Source: an uncultured Clostridia bacterium (GTDB taxonomy: Bacteria > Bacillota > Clostridia > Christensenellales > Borkfalkiaceae). Taken from it: a stretch of 64,000 nt of DNA. The notes under the pieces are model-generated. The model worked only from the letters and a program-made list of their open reading frames with translations, made no database searches and had not been told where the DNA came from. Location of the stretch: the NCBI GenBank assembly GCA_947589385.1, contig CANPZW010000002.1, positions 94,627 through 158,626 on the forward strand, read 5' to 3'. Of this stretch, positions 33,120-42,003 are shown piece by piece. Every line of letters begins with the position of its first letter. Positions within the stretch are counted from its first letter, which is position 1. Made by a program: the position numbers and the translations under genes.

Positions 33120-34307
33120 TTACTGTTCAGAAACGGACGAAGAATCGGCAGGTTGGACGGGAGGCTGAACGGCAGGCTCTTCGGCAGGTTCTTCAACAGA
33201 CTCCGCCGAATGTTTTCCCTTTGCCGCTTTTGCCTTTTCCTCCTCTATCCTTCTCTGCTCTTCCTCATACTCGGCCCACAGCCTTGCCTCGTCCGCCTGT
33301 GAGTTATAAAGGTGGCACGCGCAGAAATGTCCTTGCTCGACCTCTTTATATTCGGGGGCGATTTTGGAACATATTTCCATGCAGTTGTCGCATCTTGTGT
33401 GGAATTTGCAGCCCGAAGGCGGATTGACGGGCGAAGGAATATCGCCCTTTAAGATTACGCGGTTCATCTTTACGTGCACGTTGGGAACGGGCACTGCGGA
33501 GAACAGCGCTTTTGTGTAGGGGTGAAGCGTATTGTTGAATATGCTTTCCTTTGAGCCGTATTCAACCATGCTGCCGAGATACATTACGCCCACTTCGTCC
33601 GAAATGTGCTTAACGACCGACAGGTCGTGCGATATGAATACGTATGTAAGCCCGAGAGTTTTCCTGAGCTCTATCAGCATATTTATAATCTGCGCCTGTA
33701 TGGATACGTCCAGTGCCGAAACGGGCTCGTCGCAAATCACGAGTTCGGGTTTCAACGCAAGGGCGCGGGCTATGCATATACGCTGTCTCTGTCCGCCGGA
33801 AAATTCATGCGGATAACGTTCGAAATAATGAGGTTGAAGCCCGCACATCTTCATTACTTTTATAACGTAATCATAGAATCCGCTTTTATCTACAAGCCCG
33901 TGCTGGCGCGCCGCTTCGCCTATGATTTCGCCCACGGTAAGCCTTGGTGAAAGGCTGGCGTAGGGGTCTTGGAAAATCATCTGCATATTGGGGCGGCGTT
34001 TATCGAATTCGCGGTTGGAAAGCGTGGAAATTTTTTCGCCCTTAAACCAAACCTCGCCCTTTGTAACGTCGTACAGGCGGAGAATGGTTCTGCCCATCGT
34101 AGTCTTGCCGCAGCCGCTTTCACCGACTATGCCCAGCGTTTTGCCCTTTTGCAGTTTGAAAGAAACGTTATCTACCGCTTTCAGCCACGCGTTGGGTCTG
34201 CCGAAAAAGTTTTTACCGACGACAAAGTACTTGCATAAATTTCTGACTTCGAGAAAGGCGTCCGAGCCGTTTTCTTCAATCGGGGTTTTTATTTCTTCGT
34301 CAGCCAT
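33120..34307 (-). CDS. oppF: Oligopeptide importer ATPase OppF/DppF
   Basis: 395 residues. Walker A GESGCGKTT, signature FSGGQRQRICIARAL, Walker B VICDEPVSALD, and the C-terminal oligopeptide domain with the Cys pattern CKFHTRCDNCMEIC, which fits the 4Fe-4S cluster seen in some OppD/DppD-type proteins. About 50 extra residues at the C-terminus are acidic, then Pro/Glu-rich (EEPAEEPAVQPPVQP) and look disordered. Its start overlaps the end of oppD by 8 bp, behind GGAGGAG. Confidence 0.94.
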   Translation of the reverse strand: MADEEIKTPIEENGSDAFLEVRNLCKYFVVGKNFFGRPNAWLKAVDNVSFKLQKGKTLGIVGESGCGKTTMGRTILRLYDVTKGEVWFKGEKISTLSNREFDKRRPNMQMIFQDPYASLSPRLTVGEIIGEAARQHGLVDKSGFYDYVIKVMKMCGLQPHYFERYPHEFSGGQRQRICIARALALKPELVICDEPVSALDVSIQAQIINMLIELRKTLGLTYVFISHDLSVVKHISDEVGVMYLGSMVEYGSKESIFNNTLHPYTKALFSAVPVPNVHVKMNRVILKGDIPSPVNPPSGCKFHTRCDNCMEICSKIAPEYKEVEQGHFCACHLYNSQADEARLWAEYEEEQRRIEEEKAKAAKGKHSAESVEEPAEEPAVQPPVQPADSSSVSEQ

Positions 34308-35634
34308 TGTTCTCCTCCTTAGCTCCTTCCTTATAAAGATAGCATGCTACCTTGTGCGTAGGCGTAACCTGAACGTATTCGGGGTATTCGCCCGCGCATT
34401 TTTCGGTGCACATTTCGCATCTGTCGCGGAAGTAGCAGTAATCGGGCATATTTATGGGGTTGGGAACGAAGCCCGGGATACAGTAGAGTTCGTCCGCCAC
34501 TTGATCGACGGTGGGTTTACTCTTCTGCAAACCTATCGTATATGGATGCAGGGGACGGTCGAAAATGTCCTCGGCAGTGCCCATTTCTATAACCTTGCCG
34601 GCGTACATTACGACGACGTAATCGGCCATTTCCGCAACGACGCCCAAATCGTGCGTGATGAGCATTATACTGCCGTTTATCTTACCCTTTATCTCCCTTA
34701 AAAGGTCGAGAATCTGCGCCTGAATGGTAACGTCGAGCGCCGTAGTGGGTTCGTCCGCAACAATAAGTTTGGGGTTGCAGAGAAGCGCGATAGCTATCAT
34801 GACCCTTTGGCGCATACCGCCCGAAAGTTGGTGAGGGAATTTTTTGTAAACGCCCTCCGGGTCGGCTATGCCGACAAGCTTCAACATCTCGATAGAGCGC
34901 TCTTTGACCTTTTCCTTGGAAATTCCCTCGATATGGAGTCTTCCGACTTCGTCAAGCTGGTTGCCTATCGTGAACACGGGGTTCAGCGAAGTCATGGGCT
35001 CCTGGAAAATCATTGAAATTTCCCTGCCGCGAATCATTCGCATGGCTTCGGTGGGCATTTTCGCGATATCGACGACCTGAGTTTCCATCTCGTACATATT
35101 GCCGCCGAGCTCGTTCTTTTTGATTATCTTTTTGCCGTGGGAATCCAGCTTATACTGTTTATTCCCGTTTGCGTCCAGAATATCGTTGCCGTTTTCGTCA
35201 ACTTCCGTCTCATATACGGGAATTTTGTTGCCGCGGGAATCCAGCTTGAACATATCCGCGCGGAAACGAATCGAACCGGACACAATCTGACCGCTGGGCG
35301 CCTGTACAAGCTGCATAAGCGAAAGCGATGTTACGGATTTGCCGCAGCCGCTTTCGCCGACGACGCCGACGGTAGAGCCGGCGGGCACCGAAAACGTTAC
35401 GCCGTTTACGGCTTTTACCGTACCTGCGTCCGAGAAGAAGAAAGTATGCAAATCGTCAAATTCGACGATGTTCCTTTCGTCCTTCATTTCGGTGATGTAT
35501 TCCTCGGGGCGGATTTTGCGCTTCTTCTGCTTTTCGAAATTCCTTATCTGTCTGGAATTATTTTTGGCAATTTCGCGCGATTCCTTGCGGGATATATAAT
35601 GTTTTTTCTTATCCTGTGATTTTATGTCCGCCAT
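34300..35634 (-). CDS. oppD: Oligopeptide importer ATPase OppD/DppD with unusual insertion
   Basis: 444 residues, about 100 more than usual. A 50-residue basic N-terminal extension precedes the ATPase. Walker A is GESGCGKS (93-100), the Q-loop is near 211 ([10 protein letters not shown]), then LSGGMRQRV and [11 protein letters not shown]. Between Walker A and the Q-loop, residues about 128-188 hold a polar insertion with four short D-x-x-G-(N/K) repeats. The C-terminus has the Cys pattern [10 protein letters not shown]. It starts right after oppC behind GAGGTGA and forms the heterodimeric ATPase pair with OppF. Confidence 0.94.
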   Translation of the reverse strand: MADIKSQDKKKHYISRKESREIAKNNSRQIRNFEKQKKRKIRPEEYITEMKDERNIVEFDDLHTFFFSDAGTVKAVNGVTFSVPAGSTVGVVGESGCGKSVTSLSLMQLVQAPSGQIVSGSIRFRADMFKLDSRGNKIPVYETEVDENGNDILDANGNKQYKLDSHGKKIIKKNELGGNMYEMETQVVDIAKMPTEAMRMIRGREISMIFQEPMTSLNPVFTIGNQLDEVGRLHIEGISKEKVKERSIEMLKLVGIADPEGVYKKFPHQLSGGMRQRVMIAIALLCNPKLIVADEPTTALDVTIQAQILDLLREIKGKINGSIMLITHDLGVVAEMADYVVVMYAGKVIEMGTAEDIFDRPLHPYTIGLQKSKPTVDQVADELYCIPGFVPNPINMPDYCYFRDRCEMCTEKCAGEYPEYVQVTPTHKVACYLYKEGAKEENNG

Positions 35635-35637
35635 TTG

Positions 35638-36837
35638 TCACCTCTTCATTTTCGGGTCGAAAGCGTCGCGCAGACCGTCCCCGACAAAGTTGAAAGCAAG
35701 TATAGCCAGGGTAATACAGATACCGGAGCCTATCCACATGTTGGGATAGAATTGCCTGAATTTCTGTTTTGACGCCGCGTTGATAAGCGTACCCCATGTA
35801 GCCGTTTCCAAAGGAGCGCCTATGCCGAGGAAGCCGAGCGTCGCCTCCATTAAAATTATACTGCCTAAACCCATGGTCATGGAAACTATAAGCTGCGGAA
35901 TGACGTTGGGTAAAAGGTGTTTGAATATCTTTGACCTTGTTGACAGACCCGAGCACTTAGCCGCAAGCATAAATTCCTGCTCACGCAGCGAAAGTATCTG
36001 CCCTCGCACAAGCCTTGCCGTACCTACCCAGCCGATTAGACATAGCGTAGCCATTTCTATGTACAGCTTCCATATTGACGCCGTAAGCCCCAACGCGTCC
36101 AGCGCTGTGCCGAGAATTATCAACAGCGGAATCGTCGGGATACAGCTTAACAAATCGACTATACGCATTAGTACGTTATCTACCCAACCGCCGAAATATC
36201 CTGCCAAACCGCCCAACACAACGCCCAACAGCGTTTCAAGCAATACGACGACGAAACCTATCGTAAGCGAAATTCTTCCGCCGTACATAAGTCTTGTAAG
36301 GACGTCGCGCCCGAGGTTATCCGTGCCCATCCAGTGATTAGCGGAAACGCCTTCGAGCATCGCCATATTGTCCTGCCAGTCATAGCTGACATAGTATGAC
36401 TGATAATCCACCGAAGTGCCGTCCTCGGAAACAATCGTATATGAATACAAATTGCCGGAAACTTTCGGGTCTGTACTCGACAAATCGGGGTCGGACTCTC
36501 CCCACGGGGAGAACAACGGACCTACAAAGGCGAACACAAACAACACGATTATGGTTACAAGTCCTATAACGGACAGTTTGGAACGGAAGAAACGTTTTGC
36601 GACGGTTGCGCCGGGCGACAATGCTTTAACCTTGTCGCCCAGGCTTTCACCGTGTAAATCATCCTTATTCTCTCCCTCTTCCGCGTCTGCGGCGGCTATG
36701 GCAGAGTTTTCCGCTTCTCTTTTGCTGCGGATATACAGAAATATATAAGCCGCTACTGCCGCAACCAAAAGCACAAGCAGAATTATAAGTACTATATAAG
36801 GTGCAGCTAACGCACCTGCTGCAAGCAAACTATTCAT
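35638..36837 (-). CDS. oppC: Oligopeptide importer permease OppC
   Basis: 399 residues. The core has six helices with the binding-protein-dependent transport signature (VGTARLVRGQILSLREQEFMLAAKCSG). Before it lie an extra N-terminal helix (MNSLLAAGALAAP...) and an acidic linker (residues about 38-75). This first helix closely resembles that of the CXXC-tailed protein at 31842-32786. A long extracytoplasmic loop (about 115-185) follows the second helix. ATG 36837 is behind TAGGAGA, 8 nt after oppB. Confidence 0.94.
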   Translation of the reverse strand: MNSLLAAGALAAPYIVLIILLVLLVAAVAAYIFLYIRSKREAENSAIAAADAEEGENKDDLHGESLGDKVKALSPGATVAKRFFRSKLSVIGLVTIIVLFVFAFVGPLFSPWGESDPDLSSTDPKVSGNLYSYTIVSEDGTSVDYQSYYVSYDWQDNMAMLEGVSANHWMGTDNLGRDVLTRLMYGGRISLTIGFVVVLLETLLGVVLGGLAGYFGGWVDNVLMRIVDLLSCIPTIPLLIILGTALDALGLTASIWKLYIEMATLCLIGWVGTARLVRGQILSLREQEFMLAAKCSGLSTRSKIFKHLLPNVIPQLIVSMTMGLGSIILMEATLGFLGIGAPLETATWGTLINAASKQKFRQFYPNMWIGSGICITLAILAFNFVGDGLRDAFDPKMKR

Positions 36838-36845
36838 ATTTTCTC

Positions 36846-37844
36846 CTATTTCCCGAGCTTGACGCGAGGGTCAACTACGGCGTACATAATGTCCGAAAGC
36901 AGAATACCGAGTATGGTAAGAATTGCGATGAACATATTATATCCCATTGCGAGGGGTATATCGCCCTGAATAAGGGAGTCGTACGTTATCTTACCTATAC
37001 CGGGAATACCGAATACCGTTTCGGTTATCATTGCGCCGCCGAACAGCATGGGAAGGGTCGAAGCCATAACCGTTACCAAAGGTATCATGGTGTTACGGAA
37101 CACGTGCTTGTAGATGACTTTGTTTTCGGAAAGTCCCTTTGCGCGCGCCGTTCTTATGTAATCGGCGTTGAGCACTTCAAGGGTATTGGTACGCTGGTAA
37201 CGCATGTAAGAACCTACGTTCAGCATTACCAACACTATCATGGGCAATATCAAATGCCACATCATATCGCCGAATACCAGCCACCCGGAAGCGTTTGACG
37301 GTAGGTTAGACGAAATACCCGAAATAGGGAACCAATGCAAATCTTCCGCGAACCATTTGATGAAAAGGTTGCCGAGGAAGAACGTGGGGAACGCCATCAA
37401 GGTCATGCATACGACCGTTGCTACGTAGTCAAGCTTGCCGTATTGGTTTACCGCGCACTTTACTCCGAGAGGAATTGCTATCAGCAATTCGAGAATCATT
37501 GATACGAATGCAACGCCGAAGGAAATACCCATGTACTGCGCAATAACTTTGGATACAGGTTGAAGCTGAACCCAAGATTCCCCAAGGTCGCCCTGTAAAG
37601 CCGAACCGAGCCATCTGAAATATCCCTTTATGATACCCCAAAAACTTTCGTCGTCCAAGCCGTACTGCACCTTCATTTTTTGAAGCACTTCATCGCTCAT
37701 ACCCGTGCCGCCTCCGGCGAGAGTCGCAAATTTACCCTCTACGAAGTCGGTGGGCATCATTCTCAGTATGAAATAGATAATCATTGTGACGCCGAGAATG
37801 ATGAACACGGAAAGGAGAAGTCTTTTTATTATATATTTAACCAT
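36846..37844 (-). CDS. oppB: Oligopeptide importer permease OppB
   Basis: 332 residues, six helices, standard OppB/DppB. The start is MVKYIIKRLLLSVFIILGVT and the coupling loop is YIRTARAKGLSENKVIYKHVFRNTMIP. With OppC it forms the membrane channel of the peptide importer. It lies 25 nt after the binding-protein gene and 8 nt before oppC. Confidence 0.96.
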   Translation of the reverse strand: MVKYIIKRLLLSVFIILGVTMIIYFILRMMPTDFVEGKFATLAGGGTGMSDEVLQKMKVQYGLDDESFWGIIKGYFRWLGSALQGDLGESWVQLQPVSKVIAQYMGISFGVAFVSMILELLIAIPLGVKCAVNQYGKLDYVATVVCMTLMAFPTFFLGNLFIKWFAEDLHWFPISGISSNLPSNASGWLVFGDMMWHLILPMIVLVMLNVGSYMRYQRTNTLEVLNADYIRTARAKGLSENKVIYKHVFRNTMIPLVTVMASTLPMLFGGAMITETVFGIPGIGKITYDSLIQGDIPLAMGYNMFIAILTILGILLSDIMYAVVDPRVKLGK

Positions 37845-37869
37845 TGTTCCAATCCTTTAAGGTTATTTA

Positions 37870-40533
37870 TTAAAGGTAATTTACTTCCCAGATTCTGTCA
37901 AGCAAACCGTTCGTTGCATTAGGCTTTTTGTTCAGCGTTGCAGGGTTAATTATTGTCTTGTTGTAAACGCAGAGGTCTTTACGCTGATATACAGGCAACT
38001 CTACCGCAAGCTTCATTAAATCGTCAAGGCATTGCGCATATATTCTTTTGCGGGTAGCCTTTACGGTCGTCTTTCTTGCTTCGTCGATTCTGTCGCTCAT
38101 TCTGTCTATGATTTCATATTCGGTAGGATACTTCTCTTTATTGTTCAATATTTCCGGATAACCCCAGTTGAGTACGCTGGTCGCATTACTGTCCTTATGA
38201 TATACCTGGAACATATCGGGGTCAACGCCGGAAGACCACGCTGCCGCCCAAACGGCAAGTTCGCCTGTGGTAAGTAATTTAAGCGCATTGACGTCGGGGG
38301 TTACTGTTATTTTGAAGCCCGCTTCGTTCAGAAGCCTTGCCGCTGCCGTAAACATACCGTATGCGGGGTGGTCGTCGGCAGCCGCGCCTGCTATGGTGAA
38401 AGTATAAGTTAAGGATTTGCCGTTTTTCTGATAAACGCCGTTAGATTTTGTGTAGCCCAAACCTTTAAGGGCGTTTTCTATATCGGAAGCTTTTGTAAAT
38501 CTTTCATAATAAGCCTTACAACCTGTCGGATATGCCCAGGACGTCGAGGACATAGGTCTGTAAATAACCTTTGCAAGCGCAGTACCGTAGAACCTTATTG
38601 AATCGTTGGGGTTCATAGCCCTCATTATGATTTTTCTTATTTCGATATCCTCTACATATTTGGGGTTGATGCCCACATAGCCGAAACCGTTGGTATCGTA
38701 TGCCGCCTGTCCGAAAGTTTCGGGTTCGCCATCTACGGTATTCTGGTTTTCGCTTGTAGCGCTGGGTTCGCCGTAATCGGCTTCGCCGTTGCGGATAGAA
38801 GATATTATTCTCTGTTCGTCAACTATTCTGTAACGCATATATTTGATTTTTGCGTTTTCGATTTCTTTGCCCATGGTTTCGAAATAGGGATTCCTTTCAT
38901 AATAAACCAAATCGAGGGGTTTGAAATCATTGCCGTTGGTTGCCGCTCCGCCGTTTCTTGTGGAAGCCATATAAGGGCCTGCGCCTACGGGAACGCCGTT
39001 CTTTTTGGGGTCTTTTAGTACCTTGTCGAAGAATTCGCTGTCTCCCCTTTCTACGCCGAAGTTATGTTCGCCGTCGAAAGCCTTTACATAATCCTTTTCT
39101 GCCTTATCCTTTGGCGTATAAGTGCCGGAATAATAATGCAGGGGAACGACATTTACGCCGAACTGCCAGATAGCCGCGGGGTCAACGTCGTTTATGGCTA
39201 TTTTAAGTACGTCGTGTTCTTCGCCCAAATCTTTGCCGTTGAACGTCCTTGTCTTATAAGTGGAAATACCCCTTATATAGTCAATAGGCGAAGTGCTTTC
39301 TTCCAAAGCTTTATGGCGCTCGTCCGATAAGAAATAGTTGTAAGCCGTACCGCCGGTAGCCCAATACTGAAGAATTTCATCAAGCTTGTTGAGCGCATCG
39401 TATTCTTCATACATACGCTGTACGCAATATTCCTTGGTGATTTGCAATTTTGCATATTCTTCGGCATTATCGGTATCTATTTTATTGTCCGTTATATACT
39501 GCTGGATTTTTTCGGAAGTTGTGCGTTCGGCAATCGCGTCGATTTCCGCTTGACGGGCGGTAACGCCGGGCTGTGCGCCGACTGCGCCTGTCTGCCAAGG
39601 GTCAAGAGTGGTATATTTTTTACCGTTTTCATCCAGCATATCCTCGGAAGAACCGTCGGCATTTTGTTTTCTCTGTACCTGAACAAGACCTTCCTGGAAG
39701 AGATATGCCTGCCAAGCTTCGGTGAATCTGTATTCCTTGTAGGATTCCTGCCAGCTTGTTTCGCAAGTAGCCCAGTCGTTGGTTACTTCCTGCTTGAACC
39801 AATCCATTATCTTTGCATAGTCCGCCTGGGCTTCTGTGTTCCTATTAAAAGCATCTTGCGAATATTGGGGACCCGCCTGAGTGCCTATGCCGTAATTTAT
39901 AAGTTTTTCAAGCCTTTGCTGAGCCATTGAACGATAATATGCAGAGTCTTCGGCGCCGTCGTCGGCGTTGGCATTGTTGGTACGATATGCAGTAAGCCCC
40001 TGTATATCTACCGAGTACATGGTGTTGGAACCGATATATGCGGTGTCGAGATATACATAGAAAGTGAACAGAACGTCGTTGATTGTAAGCGGCTCGCCGT
40101 CGGAGAACTTCATACCGTTTTTGATAACAAATTCATATTCCGTTCTCTTCGCGTTGGCAGGGTTGTCAAGGACATTTCCGCCTGTCTGCTGGTCGTAATA
40201 CGTTTCGGTATAGTCGAGAGCGACCGAGGGGTAATTTTCACCGACAACAGGTACAGCCGCGTCATTATCTTTGGGGTCGGTCGTTACCGAGATAAGCGAA
40301 GCCTGGGTCTGGCTTATAACCTGACCGTCGTTCAGCGACGTATAGAAGAAAGGATTGAAAAGTCCTTCGGTAGCGCCGAGCGAAAGTATCAGCCCACGGG
40401 TTTCAGGGTCATACCTTTGCGATGTTGTGTGACCGGAGTCATCGGGATTGGGATTATCCGGCTGGCACGCAACGGCAAAAAGCATTGTGCCGCCCAACAG
40501 TGCGCAGGTTAAGGTTTTTAATAGCTTATTCAT
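37870..40533 (-). CDS. oppA: Oligopeptide-binding lipoprotein OppA (oversized)
   Basis: 887 residues; family members usually have 500-600. The signal peptide ends in a lipobox (FAVAC, Cys about 23), so it is tethered to the outer face of the membrane. It belongs to the SBP_bac_5 family: NGMKFSDGEPLTINDVLFTFYVY, VGAGPYMAS and the C-terminal DP-MFQVYHKDS region are recognisable. About 200 extra residues sit between roughly 215 and 430 and are rich in Gln, Glu and aromatic residues. The start overlaps the end of the upstream lipoprotein gene by 8 bp. It presents peptides to OppBC. Confidence 0.94.
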   Translation of the reverse strand: MNKLLKTLTCALLGGTMLFAVACQPDNPNPDDSGHTTSQRYDPETRGLILSLGATEGLFNPFFYTSLNDGQVISQTQASLISVTTDPKDNDAAVPVVGENYPSVALDYTETYYDQQTGGNVLDNPANAKRTEYEFVIKNGMKFSDGEPLTINDVLFTFYVYLDTAYIGSNTMYSVDIQGLTAYRTNNANADDGAEDSAYYRSMAQQRLEKLINYGIGTQAGPQYSQDAFNRNTEAQADYAKIMDWFKQEVTNDWATCETSWQESYKEYRFTEAWQAYLFQEGLVQVQRKQNADGSSEDMLDENGKKYTTLDPWQTGAVGAQPGVTARQAEIDAIAERTTSEKIQQYITDNKIDTDNAEEYAKLQITKEYCVQRMYEEYDALNKLDEILQYWATGGTAYNYFLSDERHKALEESTSPIDYIRGISTYKTRTFNGKDLGEEHDVLKIAINDVDPAAIWQFGVNVVPLHYYSGTYTPKDKAEKDYVKAFDGEHNFGVERGDSEFFDKVLKDPKKNGVPVGAGPYMASTRNGGAATNGNDFKPLDLVYYERNPYFETMGKEIENAKIKYMRYRIVDEQRIISSIRNGEADYGEPSATSENQNTVDGEPETFGQAAYDTNGFGYVGINPKYVEDIEIRKIIMRAMNPNDSIRFYGTALAKVIYRPMSSTSWAYPTGCKAYYERFTKASDIENALKGLGYTKSNGVYQKNGKSLTYTFTIAGAAADDHPAYGMFTAAARLLNEAGFKITVTPDVNALKLLTTGELAVWAAAWSSGVDPDMFQVYHKDSNATSVLNWGYPEILNNKEKYPTEYEIIDRMSDRIDEARKTTVKATRKRIYAQCLDDLMKLAVELPVYQRKDLCVYNKTIINPATLNKKPNATNGLLDRIWEVNYL

Positions 40534-41992
40534 GTTTTCCTCCTTGAACTATTTCACTATTATTTATTGTTAAAGTTGCGTTAAGCACTTCTAAACCGGT
40601 GTAAATTTCTTCAAACTCGGCGTCCGTTCTGTCAAGATTTTCGTCGTTATCCTTGCCATATCTGCCGTACAGCCAGTTATCGGTATTATAGCCTTCGTTC
40701 AGCGAAGGAATATTTATTATTCCCGCGTCATCGGGCATAGTTACGCTTACCGATATTCCGTCAACGGTAACGCCTGAAATCTCAGCGCCTTCGGTCACCT
40801 TTGCAAAGAGAGCATACACTCTGATACGGGCGCCCGGTCTTACAGTAGCCGTAACGGAAATATTTTTCAACGTAAGGTTTTTGATTTCCGCAATGTCGCC
40901 TATCTTTCCGAACAGGGATACTTCGCCGTCGCTTGAAACGGATGAGCGGCTTAGGGTAAGCCCCGAAATACACTTTCCGTTACCGTCGATTATGCCGTTG
41001 AAGATAGCCGATTTTTCCGCAGCAGTGAAAGTGCCGTCGTAATTGATATCGTTTACGATAAAGTAGTTGGAAGAACCGTATGCGCGGAGCATATCGTTTA
41101 CGTCATCCGCATCCCTCACGGGCGTCCACTTGCCCGAAATAAACCTTGCATACAACACATAGTTTTCCGTTTCGGGTTTTTCCGCAATGTCGCCTGTATT
41201 TACAATTTCCGTACACTCCTCGTCATAATACAGATGTATATAGCTGTGCGTGCTTGAAGCGGGGAAAATGCTTGTATCTTCGGGCGTCAATTCCACTTCA
41301 TTGCCGCCGAAATCCGCATACGCAATCACTTCGCCTTTATTTACTTCCTCTTCAACGGGATTATCGTTTTCGTCGTAAACAGGCTCGCCCTTATCGTTGT
41401 ATTGAGCAAACTTTACAGTATCCGTATCGCTTGCAAGGCGGTATTCGATTTTTACGTCGGGAATCCAGTTGGCTACAAGATACAAATGCTCGTTTTCGCC
41501 GATTTCGGGGTGATTGCCGTCAACAAACACGTCCTGTCCGTTTGAAAGCGCGGTGAATTTCTTTTCCGGCTCGGACTTCTCCCTTCCGTCCTCGTCGGTT
41601 ATCTCAGCAGTACCCGTTATGTCTTTGACTTTGCAAACTTCGCCCGTTTCTTCATTCGTCAATATGGGAAGCCCGTCTTTCAGTTCGCAATACTGCCAGC
41701 CGGCGAATTTAAAGTTTTCCCTTGTAATCGTGAATTTCTGACCTACCCTTTCATCCACGCCGATGTTGAAGATAGGCTGCCCTGCCTTGAACCTGAAACA
41801 CATGTAGCATTGCTCGTTACCCGTAAATTTGCCGCCGTTGGCATAATATGTTACGGTTGAGTTCATTCCGAGCCCGTGCGCAAGTTCGTCGGGGGTGCTT
41901 TCTCCGATACTGCATCCGGCGACAAGCCCCGCCGTAAGCGTAAGGACGAATATCGCCGCCAAAATTATCAATGATTTTAATTTAGCTTTCAC
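40526..41992 (-). CDS. Secreted lipoprotein with beta-rich repeats
   Basis: 488 residues, GTG start 8 nt after GAGGT that overlaps the protease stop. The signal peptide ends in a lipobox (LVAGC). The first two-thirds contain Listeria-Bacteroides-type repeats (VTYYANGGKF...FTITRENFKFAGW) that fold as small beta-grasp units. The last 190 residues look like a GLUG/right-handed beta-helix segment (FNGIIDGNGKCISGLTLSR; ITVDGISV-like turns). No enzymatic motif is seen. It is embedded between the giant protease and oppA, so a substrate-capturing or scaffolding role is possible. Confidence 0.82.
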   Translation of the reverse strand: MKAKLKSLIILAAIFVLTLTAGLVAGCSIGESTPDELAHGLGMNSTVTYYANGGKFTGNEQCYMCFRFKAGQPIFNIGVDERVGQKFTITRENFKFAGWQYCELKDGLPILTNEETGEVCKVKDITGTAEITDEDGREKSEPEKKFTALSNGQDVFVDGNHPEIGENEHLYLVANWIPDVKIEYRLASDTDTVKFAQYNDKGEPVYDENDNPVEEEVNKGEVIAYADFGGNEVELTPEDTSIFPASSTHSYIHLYYDEECTEIVNTGDIAEKPETENYVLYARFISGKWTPVRDADDVNDMLRAYGSSNYFIVNDINYDGTFTAAEKSAIFNGIIDGNGKCISGLTLSRSSVSSDGEVSLFGKIGDIAEIKNLTLKNISVTATVRPGARIRVYALFAKVTEGAEISGVTVDGISVSVTMPDDAGIINIPSLNEGYNTDNWLYGRYGKDNDENLDRTDAEFEEIYTGLEVLNATLTINNSEIVQGGKHE

Positions 41993-42003
41993 GATGCTTT
42001 ACC

